Shown in pieces: positions 17,258 to 25,144 of a stretch of DNA of 64,000 nt. This DNA is from UQRS01 sp050946935 (GTDB taxonomy: Bacteria > Bacillota > Clostridia > Oscillospirales > Acutalibacteraceae): the NCBI GenBank assembly GCA_050946935.1, contig JBMNVR010000009.1:15537-79536 (forward strand), in the 5' to 3' direction. A program made the position numbers and the translations under genes. How positions within the stretch are numbered: position 1 is the stretch's first letter; each line of letters starts with the position of its first letter. Under the pieces are notes generated by a model. It had not been told where the DNA came from. It searched no databases and was given only the letters and a program-made list of their open reading frames with translations.

Positions 17258-18274
17258 GGATTTGCCATGTCTAAAGTCATCACCTTCGGCGAGTTGCTGC
17301 TGCGTCTTTCGCCCGAGCGGCGACTCCGTCTGCCGCAAGCCGAGCGCCTCAGCGTCTGTTATGGCGGGGCGGAGGCCAACGTAGCCGTCTCTCTCTCGAT
17401 TTTTGGGGAAGATGCAGCCTTTGTCTCCGCTTTGCCGGACAATCCTGTAGGGGAAGCTGCGCTTGCCTCTTTGAAAAAACACGGCGTCGACACCGGCCAT
17501 GTGCTCCGTCAGGGGCCGCGGATGGGACTGTATTATCTTGAGCAGGGGGCTTCTTACCGGCCGTCATCCGTCGTCTACGACCGGTCCGGATCCTCTTTTG
17601 CCCGTCTTTCCCGCGATGCCTTTGACTGGGAGCGGATCTTCGCCGACGCCGACTGGTTCCATTTGACCGGCATTACGCCGGCATTAGGCGGAGAACTGCC
17701 CGCCCTGTGCATGGACGCCTGCGCCGCAGCGAAAAAAGCGGGATGCAAAATCTCTTTCGATCCGAACCACCGCAAGCTGCTCTGGGACGCCAAAACAGCC
17801 GGGGAAACCATCACGCCATTGCTTGATTTTGTCGACCTGCTGATCACCAACGACGGACAGGCGGCCGACCTCTTTGGCCTCACCCCGGCAGAGGATGAGA
17901 CTGCCCGTCCGGCCCGGTCGGGCGAAATGGCGGCCGAGTTGTCGGCCCGCTTTCACATTCCGCAAATCGCCATGACTCTGCGCACCACCCTCTCTTCGGA
18001 TGAAAACCGCTGGAGTGCCCTGCTGTATGAACGGGGCGGCATATTTTCCTCACGCGTCTACGACATTCGGGTAACTGACCGAGTGGGCGGCGGCGACAGT
18101 TTTGCCGCCGGTTTAATCTACGCCCTGCGATGCGGCGAGTCCCCGCAGGCCGCGATTGAGTTTGCGACGGCGGCCTCCTGTCTCAAGCTGACGATCGAGG
18201 GGGATTACAATTTGTCCTCGGCGGCGGAGGTGTGGAGCCTCGCCCGCGGTGGGAACAGCCGTCTGGTTCGATAA
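17255..18274 (+). CDS. kdgK: 2-keto-3-deoxygluconate kinase (PfkB/ribokinase family)
   Basis: 339 residues from ATG 17255, or 335 from the ATG at 17267. Phosphorylates 2-keto-3-deoxygluconate with ATP, feeding KDPG aldolase encoded just upstream. Family marks: ITFGELLLRLSPE at the N-terminus, CYGGAEANVAVSLSIFGEDAAFVSALPDNPVGEAA (about 35-69), SFDPNHRKLLW, and the PfkB signature 2 with VTDRVGGGDSFAAGLIYAL, where the GGGDSF aspartate is the catalytic base (about 279). Length fits. A strong terminator follows. Other sugar kinases of the family are possible, but the operon with eda and the divergent uxaC supports KdgK. Confidence 0.9.
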   Translation: MGFAMSKVITFGELLLRLSPERRLRLPQAERLSVCYGGAEANVAVSLSIFGEDAAFVSALPDNPVGEAALASLKKHGVDTGHVLRQGPRMGLYYLEQGASYRPSSVVYDRSGSSFARLSRDAFDWERIFADADWFHLTGITPALGGELPALCMDACAAAKKAGCKISFDPNHRKLLWDAKTAGETITPLLDFVDLLITNDGQAADLFGLTPAEDETARPARSGEMAAELSARFHIPQIAMTLRTTLSSDENRWSALLYERGGIFSSRVYDIRVTDRVGGGDSFAAGLIYALRCGESPQAAIEFATAASCLKLTIEGDYNLSSAAEVWSLARGGNSRLVR

Positions 18275-18376
18275 CGACCGAAGCCTGCGGAACCGATCCG
18301 TCCCGCTATTTTACAAAACGCGCGCCGCAAAACCTCCCGCCGGAGCCTTCCGGAGACAAATAGCCGGAACGAACAC

Positions 18377-18413
18377 CACCCCGCCGAAAAAAACCTTTTC
18401 GGCGGGGTGTTTT
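18377..18413 (+). terminator. Terminator of the uronate operon
   Basis: CACCCCGCCGAAAA/TTTTCGGCGGGGTG, 14-bp perfect stem, followed by TTTT. Confidence 0.85.
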
Positions 18414-18488
18414 GCGGAAATGTATACTTTTTGTTTAGATTTTGTGCGATATAAATCAACTTTGTGTAAAATATTAAAAAGCTGTAAC

Positions 18489-18517
18489 TTGAAAATCCTG
18501 ATGTGGGGTGATACAAT
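18489..18517 (+). promoter_or_regulatory. Promoter of the sugar transferase gene
   Basis: TTGAAA, 17-nt spacer, TACAAT, about 55 nt before the start codon. Confidence 0.6.
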
Positions 18518-18571
18518 ATAGTGAGCAATTTCTGCCCCAAACAACAAAATAAAAAGTGAAGTAAGTGAATT

Positions 18572-19960
18572 ATGAATATATTGGTAAAATTCCGGAAGAC
18601 GGTCATGATGCTGATGAAACTTCTCATCATGGTATCGCTTATCTTTTCCTTTGTCTGTGTCTGGTTCAGCCGGTATGAAGAGGCGCTGTATCAGAACAAG
18701 GGAAATTATCTGGTTGTATTTTCCTATATCGTCATCATCTGTATCTTCGCAAATATTTACGGCTGTTTTAAAATCGGCGTTCTCCGATTGCATGAGATCA
18801 TGTACAGTTTTTTCCTGTCGGTGGTATTCACCAATTTCATTATGTATCTTGAGTTGTCCCTGATCGCCAGGGAACTTTTATCTCCCTGGCCGATGCTTGT
18901 CACGACGCTGTACCAGACGGCGATCATCATTCTCGGCAGCGTGTCGTCCAACACGGTTTATTTCCAGCTTTACAAAGCCAAGCAGATTCTGGCTATCTTC
19001 GGCCCGAGCAAGGGCGATCGGGACATCATCCGTAAAATGCAGAAGATCCGCGAGCGGTACAACATCGCCAAAGGGATTGCGGTCGACCACCATAATATGG
19101 AAGAGATCAAGGCGGAAATTGATAAATATGAAGCGGTTTTGATCTGCGACTTTGACAAAACGCTGAAGAATGAGGTACTGCGGTACACCTACTCTACCCG
19201 GAAGCGGATCTACCTTCTGCCATCGGTCAACGACATCATTGTTAATAACAGCTACCAAAGTCAGATTTTCGACACACCGGTACTGATCTGCCGCAACCGG
19301 GGTCTGAGTATGGAGCAGGCGGTCGTCAAACGCGCCATGGACATTCTGGTTGCAACGGTGGGTATTTTGATTACCTCCCCCTTTATGCTGGTGATTTCCA
19401 TCGCCATCAAGCTGTGCGACGGCGGCCCGGTGCTCTTCAAACAGAACCGGGTAACCAAAAACGGCCGCATTTTCAACGTTTACAAATTTCGCTCGATGAT
19501 CGTTGACGCGGACAAGGACGGCGCCGCCAAGGCGACCGATCACGACAGCCGGATCACCCCGGTCGGCCGGGTGATCCGCGCCATTCGTCTGGACGAGCTG
19601 CCACAGCTTTTCAATATTATTAAGGGAGATATGTCGCTGGTCGGCCCACGTCCTGAGCGAACCGAAAATGTGCACGAATACATCTCCATGCTGCCGGAGT
19701 TCGACCTCCGCCACCGGGTGCAGGCAGGTCTCACCGGCTATGCACAGGTATATGGCAAATACAACACCAGTCCGGAGGACAAGCTCAATATGGATCTGAT
19801 TTATATTGAGAATTACTCCATCCTCCTCGACATCAAACTGCTGATTATGACCGCCAAGATCATGTTTATGAAGGAGAGCACCGAGGGCTTTGACGAATCG
19901 GCCAACGCCGGCGTCAAAAAGCCGGAGAAGCGAACGGACAAAGAAGAGCTTTCCGAATAG
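18572..19960 (+). CDS. Undecaprenyl-phosphate sugar phosphotransferase (WcaJ/EpsL-type)
   Basis: 462 residues. Four N-terminal membrane helices (about residues 10-120), a CoA-binding-like middle part (AIFGPSKGDRDIIRK) and a C-terminal bacterial sugar transferase domain entered by a fifth hydrophobic hairpin (VKRAMDILVATVGILITSP). Catalytic-domain marks: PVLFKQNRVTKNGRIF, YKFRSMIVDAD, RIRLDELPQLFNIIKGDMSLVGPRPE in split form (IRLDELPQL, MSLVGPRPER) and HRVQAGLTGYAQVYGKYN. Such enzymes load the first sugar phosphate onto the lipid carrier for exopolysaccharide or capsule. A weak AAGTAAG ribosome site precedes the ATG. The next gene, uppP, recycles the same carrier. Confidence 0.93.
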   Translation: MNILVKFRKTVMMLMKLLIMVSLIFSFVCVWFSRYEEALYQNKGNYLVVFSYIVIICIFANIYGCFKIGVLRLHEIMYSFFLSVVFTNFIMYLELSLIARELLSPWPMLVTTLYQTAIIILGSVSSNTVYFQLYKAKQILAIFGPSKGDRDIIRKMQKIRERYNIAKGIAVDHHNMEEIKAEIDKYEAVLICDFDKTLKNEVLRYTYSTRKRIYLLPSVNDIIVNNSYQSQIFDTPVLICRNRGLSMEQAVVKRAMDILVATVGILITSPFMLVISIAIKLCDGGPVLFKQNRVTKNGRIFNVYKFRSMIVDADKDGAAKATDHDSRITPVGRVIRAIRLDELPQLFNIIKGDMSLVGPRPERTENVHEYISMLPEFDLRHRVQAGLTGYAQVYGKYNTSPEDKLNMDLIYIENYSILLDIKLLIMTAKIMFMKESTEGFDESANAGVKKPEKRTDKEELSE

Positions 19961-19981
19961 CCCGCGCGAACCGTGATCGCC

Positions 19982-20028
19982 GCCGAACCCGAAAAGACCT
20001 TCCTGCGCTTTTCGGGTTCGGCTTTTTT
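19982..20028 (+). terminator. Terminator of the sugar transferase gene
   Basis: GCCGAACCCGAAAAG/CTTTTCGGGTTCGGC, 15-bp perfect stem followed by TTTTTT. Confidence 0.88.
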
Positions 20029-20221
20029 GCGCTTACCGGCGGCTGCGAGATGGGAAACAAAGGGCTGTGCAAATCCAAAAAATGGAAACGACTCAGCTCC
20101 ACACAGTTTAAATTTAACAAACCGTTCAAACCGCCTTCCCCCTTCAGCGAACCCTTCTGAAAAAACTTTGGATTACAGAAATTTCATATAAACTTTAAAC
20201 AATTCTTAAGCGGATAAAGAC

Positions 20222-20312
20222 TGTACAAATGCCATATAATGGGATATAATAAGGGGCGGTTACATTTGAACGCCGGATGTGCGGCGAGACCTGCGTTCCG
20301 CCGCATATCCGG
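20222..20312 (+). promoter_or_regulatory. Promoter and hairpin leader of uppP
   Basis: TGTACA, 17-nt spacer, TATAAT (20245-20250) starts a leader of about 150 nt. It carries a near-perfect hairpin CCGGATGTGCGGCG/CGCCGCATATCCGG (20273-20312, 12-nt loop). The stretch from 20040 to 20220 shows nothing else. Confidence 0.45.
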
Positions 20313-20406
20313 TCAAACACCGTGCGTTTGCGTGCTCGCCGTTTTCCGCCGGTCACGGGCTGCTATTTCTGCCACTGTGCAAATTTCCGGAATAAGGAGT
20401 GTTTTT

Positions 20407-21243
20407 ATGTTGGATATTTTAATCGCCGCGCTTTTCGGACTGGTAGAGGGGATCACCGAATGGCTTCCCATCTCCAGCACGGGGCATATGATCCTGCTGA
20501 ACGATCTTATCAGCATGAATGTATCGGAAAAATTCTGGGACATGTTCCTGGTTGTCATCCAGCTCGGCGCCATTTTGGCTGTCGTCCTCCTTTTCTGGAA
20601 CCGGCTTTTTCCTTTTGGAAAAGAGAAAAACGGCAGCATCGTGGTGAAGAAAGATATCTTCTCCCTCTGGGGGAAAATCATTGCCGCCTGCCTGCCCGCC
20701 GCGGTTATCGGCCTGTTGTTTGACGAGTATTTCGAGGCGCTCTTCTACAACAAATGGACGGTCGCCATTATGCTGATTCTGGTCGGCATTCTCTTTATCC
20801 TGCTGGAAAACCGGAACAAAGGCAAGCTGCCGACCGTGGCCAGCACGGCGGAGATCACCTACAAAGCCGCGCTGATTATCGGCCTGTTCCAGCTTGTCGC
20901 CGCGATTTTCCCCGGCACCTCCCGTTCGGGGGCAACCATCCTCGGCGGCCTGATGATCGGGCTCTCGCGCAAAACCGCGGCGGATTTCACCTTCTTTCTC
21001 GCCGTGCCGGTCATGTTCGGCGCCAGCCTTCTGAAAATCGTAAAATTCGGATTCGGCTTTACCGGACTGGAGCTGGCCATTCTGTTGGTCGGTATGGCGG
21101 TCGCTTTCATCGTATCCGTGCTGGCCATCAAATTTCTGCTCGGCTATATCAAAAAGCACGATTTCAAGGTTTTCGGCTGGTATCGGATCGCGCTTGGCAT
21201 TCTGGTGTTGGGCGTCGGTATGTTTCAAGCGATCGGGGCATAA
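20407..21243 (+). CDS. uppP: Undecaprenyl-diphosphatase (BacA type)
   Basis: 278 residues using the ATG at 20407 behind AAGGAGT; an ORF extension upstream has no ribosome site and reads through the leader hairpin. UppP removes a phosphate from undecaprenyl diphosphate at the outer membrane face so the carrier can be reused for peptidoglycan and polysaccharide; it gives bacitracin tolerance. Motifs: LVEGITEWLPISSTGHMIL (about 12-30, the catalytic Glu-rich loop) and FPGTSRSGATILGGLMIGLSRKTAADFTFFLAVPVM (about 170-205). Eight membrane helices. Length is typical (265-290). Confidence 0.97.
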   Translation: MLDILIAALFGLVEGITEWLPISSTGHMILLNDLISMNVSEKFWDMFLVVIQLGAILAVVLLFWNRLFPFGKEKNGSIVVKKDIFSLWGKIIAACLPAAVIGLLFDEYFEALFYNKWTVAIMLILVGILFILLENRNKGKLPTVASTAEITYKAALIIGLFQLVAAIFPGTSRSGATILGGLMIGLSRKTAADFTFFLAVPVMFGASLLKIVKFGFGFTGLELAILLVGMAVAFIVSVLAIKFLLGYIKKHDFKVFGWYRIALGILVLGVGMFQAIGA

Positions 21244-21297
21244 GGGCGGCGCCGCGCCGAGGAATGACGCGGTTCTGATTCTAAATGGATAACAAAA

Positions 21298-21332
21298 AAA
21301 GACTTTCCGGGGCTATTTCCCGGAAAGTCTTT
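21298..21332. terminator. Bidirectional terminator between uppP and spo0A
   Basis: AAAGACTTTCCGGG/CCCGGAAAGTCTTT, 14-bp perfect stem, between convergent genes; T-runs on both sides. Confidence 0.85.
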
Positions 21333-21376
21333 GTATTTTTTAAATGCATGGAGAAGGACGCCGGCACACCCGACCG

Positions 21377-22144
21377 CTAATTCATCTTCAGACGAAGACG
21401 AAGCTTATCTGCAATCATGGCGATAAACTCGCTGTTGGTCGGCTTGCCACGGCCATTATGTATCGTATAACCAAAATAGGAGTTAAGCACGTCCACATCT
21501 CCGCGATCCCAGGCGACCTCGATCGCGTGGCGAATCGCCCGCTCTACCCTGGATGAGGTGGTTGAAAACTTTTTGGCCACGGTCGGATAAAGCAGCTTGG
21601 TGACCGAGTTGATGATCTGACTGTCGTTGACGGCGAGGGTAATTGCCTCCCGCAGATAATGGTATCCCTTGATATGCGCCAGCACGCCGATCTGATGAAT
21701 GATGTCGGTAATCATCAGCTCAAGGTCGGCGTCGTCCGCCTTGCCCGCTCCGGCAAGATTCATATTCCTCCAGCCCGAAAGCTGGATAATCCGCTCGGCC
21801 AGGACGCTGGTATCAAAGGGTTTGAGAAAATAATAGGAAGCGCCGGCGGAGAGTGTCTCCATTTCAAGCTTGGGATTATCAAAGCTGGACATGGCCATAA
21901 GCATCGGCCGATGGGTTTTGTCCAGCTTCTCCATCGAAGCGAGCACGCCAAGCACATCCAGGCCCGGCATAAACACATCGGCCAGAACAACGTCGGGATT
22001 TCCCGATTTGATTTCGCTGACCAGCTTCACGCCGTCCTTGGCACAAAGCGCGACGTCCATTCCATAGCTCTTGAGAGTATGGGCACAACTGTGCCCAAAT
22101 TCCGTACTGTCATCCGCGATAATTACTTTCAGCTTCTTTTCCAT
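21377..22144 (-). CDS. spo0A: Sporulation master response regulator Spo0A
   Basis: 255 residues. N-terminal receiver domain with acidic pair D11/D12, phosphoacceptor Asp56 (VVLADVFMP) and Lys in YFLKPFD (about 108). After a linker, the Spo0A C-terminal domain binds 0A boxes: LIKGYHYLREAI-like helix (HIKGYHYLREAITLAVND), TKLLYPTVAKKF, SSRVERAIRHAIEVAWDRGD with the recognition helix, and TNSEFIAMIADKLRL at the end. When phosphorylated it starts sporulation. Directly downstream of spoIVB, the order conserved throughout Clostridia and Bacilli, but separated by 127 nt and its own promoter. Confidence 0.98.
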   Translation of the reverse strand: MEKKLKVIIADDSTEFGHSCAHTLKSYGMDVALCAKDGVKLVSEIKSGNPDVVLADVFMPGLDVLGVLASMEKLDKTHRPMLMAMSSFDNPKLEMETLSAGASYYFLKPFDTSVLAERIIQLSGWRNMNLAGAGKADDADLELMITDIIHQIGVLAHIKGYHYLREAITLAVNDSQIINSVTKLLYPTVAKKFSTTSSRVERAIRHAIEVAWDRGDVDVLNSYFGYTIHNGRGKPTNSEFIAMIADKLRLRLKMN

Positions 22145-22177
22145 TTTACTTCCTCCATCTACGTCAATTTATGGAGG

Positions 22178-22206
22178 ATTATATCACAGGCATCGTGACC
22201 TTACAA
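22178..22206 (-). promoter_or_regulatory. SigmaA promoter of spo0A
   Basis: TTGTAA, 17-nt spacer, TATAAT on the minus strand, giving a leader of about 25-30 nt. No perfect 0A box is seen nearby. Confidence 0.65.
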
Positions 22207-22271
22207 GATGAAAAATGTAAATTTTTGGAAATTGTATTCTTTTCGGAGAAATTCCCAAAATTTTACAAACA

Positions 22272-23519
22272 TCATGATACATTTTGCTTAACAGATTCTT
22301 CGACAGACAGCGCGGTATTATACATGGTCTCGGCGAAAATTGCGTAGCCTCGCTCCGGTTCGCCAATAAACACATGCGTAATTGCGCCAATTAATTTACC
22401 GCCCTGCAAAATGGGGCTTCCGCTCATACCCTGCACGATGCCGCCGCATTTTGAAAGAAGCTCGGGGTCGGTGACCTTAACGATCATATTCTGGGTTAAA
22501 TTGTCGTCGTTAAAATGCACTTTTTCTATTTCGCATTTATAGCTTTTCGGCGATTCGCCGTCGAGCGTACAGAGAATCTCCGCCTGGCCTGTCTGGACTT
22601 CTTGTTTCATGGCGATTCGCACCAGGCTGTTGCCGTCGCCGTTTGCCGAAACCGCACCGTAAATGCCCGTTTCACCGTTAATCAGAAGGTTGCCGATGGA
22701 TTGCCCGGTAAAGCGCCCGCGAAGCTCTCCGGGCGAGCCGCTGACGCTTTTTTCGATTCCAAAGATTTCGGCGCTGACCATCTCTCCGGTAGAGAGCGGC
22801 AGCAGCTTGTCCGTGTCCACATCACAGATGCCGTGTCCCAAGCCGGCGGCAATACCGAGCGAGGGGCTGTAAAAGGTCAGCGTGCCGATCCCGGCTGAGC
22901 TGTCCCGCACCCAGACGCCAGCCTTGTACCGCCCTTCGCTTTCCGAAAAAGCCGGCGTCAGGGTAAGGGTAAGCGCCGCGTCTCCCCGCACCAGCTCCAC
23001 CGCAACCGACCGGCCGCCACAGCTTTCTATTTTTTCGGCAATATCGGCATTGGAGGTCACGGCCTCGCCGGCGATGCTTTTGATATTGTCCCCTTCTTCG
23101 ATCCCGGCAATCTTTGCCGGTGTGACTCCGCCCTCAGCCGCGTCGACCTCGCTGAAACCGACGACGATGACCCCTTCGGTATAGATTTTTACCCCAAATG
23201 GCGCGCCCGACGGCGCAACATACAGCTCGTCGACCACCTCAACCGAAGCGGACTTCAGCGGAAAAACGCCAAACAGCCGCAGCTCTACCGCATAGCTTTC
23301 CCCGCTGCTTTGCGAAACGGCGGCGCTGTTTTTCTCCTTCGCGTCGGCATAGACCGCCTGCACCGCGCCGGCCGCGCCGATCTCGAGCGTCTGGCCTTCG
23401 ACCACCTGATAGCGATCGGGCAACCGTCCGTCCAAAACCGCCGTCCCGGCAAACAACAGGGTGCAGAGCATACCAAGCGAAACGGTCAAAAATTTTACGC
23501 TTTTTCGAATACCTCTCAT
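22272..23519 (-). CDS. spoIVB: SpoIVB serine peptidase (S55)
   Basis: 415 residues, GGGAGGAGAGGT before ATG 23519. An N-terminal membrane anchor (about 8-30) directs it to the space between mother cell and forespore. A PDZ domain follows (about 105-190; IAGIEEGDNIKSIAGEAV). The S55 peptidase domain has GLGHGICD with His229 and GMSGSPI at 364-370 with the catalytic serine. SpoIVB cleaves SpoIVFA to release the SpoIVFB protease that activates sigmaK. Family length is about 420-440. In this gene order it sits just upstream of spo0A. Confidence 0.96.
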   Translation of the reverse strand: MRGIRKSVKFLTVSLGMLCTLLFAGTAVLDGRLPDRYQVVEGQTLEIGAAGAVQAVYADAKEKNSAAVSQSSGESYAVELRLFGVFPLKSASVEVVDELYVAPSGAPFGVKIYTEGVIVVGFSEVDAAEGGVTPAKIAGIEEGDNIKSIAGEAVTSNADIAEKIESCGGRSVAVELVRGDAALTLTLTPAFSESEGRYKAGVWVRDSSAGIGTLTFYSPSLGIAAGLGHGICDVDTDKLLPLSTGEMVSAEIFGIEKSVSGSPGELRGRFTGQSIGNLLINGETGIYGAVSANGDGNSLVRIAMKQEVQTGQAEILCTLDGESPKSYKCEIEKVHFNDDNLTQNMIVKVTDPELLSKCGGIVQGMSGSPILQGGKLIGAITHVFIGEPERGYAIFAETMYNTALSVEESVKQNVS

Positions 23520-23670
23520 ACCTCTCCTCCCACATTCGGCCTGCTTTAATAGAATGACCGAACGGCGGCGGTATGCTCGTGGGAAAAAGTATTATTCAGG
23601 GAAAAAAGCTGCCCATATGTTTTACCAATTCCCGCGGACAAGGGCCAAACAGATATTCGGCTTTGTTCAA

Positions 23671-23976
23671 TCAATATTTACCGTTCGGGGAGCTGCGGAA
23701 AGCATTTCCAAAAAAACCGCGTTTGCCCGGCCGCGGCGGCAGCTCGCATCCCACCAGCACGGTGTCGGCACCGATCACCTCGATATCGCACCAGGGGATA
23801 ACGATATCCTCCTCCCGCCCGAGAAGGCCAAAGCAGCGCCGCCTCCCAAAAATGACGATGGAAACCAATTTCCCGTTGCAGGTATCCACCTCGACGTCGC
23901 AGATATAGCCGATCACACAACCGCTTTTGATGGAAACGACCTGTTTGTCACGAAGATCTTCGATTCTGCAGCACAT
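23671..23976 (-). CDS. YlmC/YmxH-family PRC-barrel sporulation protein
   Basis: 101 residues from ATG 23976, chosen because AGGGTGG lies 5 nt upstream; the GTG three codons earlier overlaps that ribosome site. YlmC/YmxH proteins are small PRC-barrel proteins found in spore-formers, role unclear. Visible strands: RIEDLRDKQVVSIKSGCVIGYICDVEVD-type pattern, VSIVIFG, and IVIPWCDIEVIGADTVLV. The typical family size is 80-90, and the basic/glycine-rich tail after residue 86 is a short extension. It lies between sigG and spoIVB on the same strand, which fits forespore-linked expression. Confidence 0.85.
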   Translation of the reverse strand: MCCRIEDLRDKQVVSIKSGCVIGYICDVEVDTCNGKLVSIVIFGRRRCFGLLGREEDIVIPWCDIEVIGADTVLVGCELPPRPGKRGFFGNAFRSSPNGKY

Positions 23977-24101
23977 ACAATCCACCCTTTCGACAAAGAA
24001 TATAAAGGGAAGGCCGCGCCGGCAAACGCAGCCCAGCGCCGGCGGCCGGTCTCCGGCCTCGACGCCGGTTATAGAATTGTATGCGAAATTTCGCGAATGG
24101 A

Positions 24102-24869
24102 TTACTTTTCCTTGATCCGGTCGATCGCCCCTTTTTCAAGACGGCTGACCTGCGCCTGGCTGATACCGATCTCCTTCGCCACCTCCATCTGGGTTTTCCC
24201 CTGCAAAAATCGAAGGTTCAAAATCATTTTTTCCCGGTCGGAGAGGGCGGCAACCGTCTCTTTCAGCGCGATCTCGTCCAGCCAGTTGGACTCGTCATTA
24301 TTATCCCCCACCTGATCGAGGACATACAGGGTGTCTCCCCCTTCGGAATAAACCGGCTCGTAAAGAGAAATCGGCTCGACGATGCTTTCAAGCGCCATTA
24401 CGACTTCTTCCTTCGGGATGTCCAGTTCGCGGGCGATTTCCTCCACCGTGGGATCCTTCTGGTTTTTGGTCATCAGCCGCTCCTTGGCCTGCATGGCGCG
24501 ATAGGCCGTATCCTTGACCGACCGGCTGACCCGGATGGAGTTGTAATCCCGCAGATACCGCCGAACCTCCCCCAAAATCATAGGCACCGCGTAGGTGGAA
24601 AATCGCACCATTTGATTGATGTCAAAATTGTCGATGGATTTAATCAGTCCGATACAGCCCACCTGAAACAGGTCGTCCGGATTCTCCCCACGGGAGGAAA
24701 ACCGCTGGATCACGCTCAGCACAAGACGCAGGTTGCCGTTGATCAGTTCCTCTCGGGCCGCCTTATCGCCCGCCTTGACCCGTTTCAGCAGCTCGGTTTT
24801 TTCCCGTTCGGTCAGCACCGGCAGCTTTGAGGTATTTACGCCGCAGATTTCCACCTTGCTGTATCCCAC
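24102..24869 (-). CDS. sigG: RNA polymerase sporulation sigma factor SigmaG
   Basis: 255 residues from a GTG at 24869 with GGAGG 7 nt upstream. SigmaG runs late forespore transcription. The N-terminus KVEICGVNTSKLPVL is the SigG signature that contacts CsfB/SpoIIAB. Region 2 has NGNLRLVLSVIQRF, DDLFQVGCIGLIKSIDNFD and FSTYAVPMILGEVRRYLRD; region 3 follows; region 4 has LSDREKMILNLRFLQGKTQMEVAKEIGISQAQVSRLEK. Length matches Bacillus SigG (260). It is not next to sigE/spoIIGA here. The upstream region holds GCATA and GGGGTAATAAT blocks resembling sigmaF/sigmaG elements at non-ideal spacing. Confidence 0.97.
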   Translation of the reverse strand: MGYSKVEICGVNTSKLPVLTEREKTELLKRVKAGDKAAREELINGNLRLVLSVIQRFSSRGENPDDLFQVGCIGLIKSIDNFDINQMVRFSTYAVPMILGEVRRYLRDYNSIRVSRSVKDTAYRAMQAKERLMTKNQKDPTVEEIARELDIPKEEVVMALESIVEPISLYEPVYSEGGDTLYVLDQVGDNNDESNWLDEIALKETVAALSDREKMILNLRFLQGKTQMEVAKEIGISQAQVSRLEKGAIDRIKEK

Positions 24870-24892
24870 GCTACCGCCTCCGTTTTTACTCT

Positions 24893-24910
24893 GGTAATAA
24901 AATTATTACC
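24893..24910. promoter_or_regulatory. Palindrome before sigG
   Basis: GGTAATAAAATTATTACC is a perfect 18-bp palindrome about 24-41 bp before the sigG start codon, inside the presumed promoter; it could be an operator or a leader hairpin. Confidence 0.4.
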
Positions 24911-25063
24911 CCAAAGGCGGCGGCTCATTCTTTATGCCGGATCAAAAAAATTTTTTATTTCGACAAATTTTTCTTGCATTCGCCCGATCGGATATGTTAA
25001 GCGTGCCTTTCCGAACGCCACCGGCGCGGCGGCCCTTGTCGGGGCATAATTAGGGGCGTGATT

Positions 25064-25098
25064 AAAAATCCCCCGCGGCTGTCGCCGCGGGGGATTTT
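25064..25098 (-). terminator. Terminator of the dockerin glycosidase gene
   Basis: AAAATCCCCCGCGGC/GCCGCGGGGGATTTT with a 4-nt loop, about 45 nt past the stop. Confidence 0.88.
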
Positions 25099-25144
25099 AG
25101 GATACCCGGCCGGGATACGCCGCCCGGGAAGATCCGTGTTGCGT

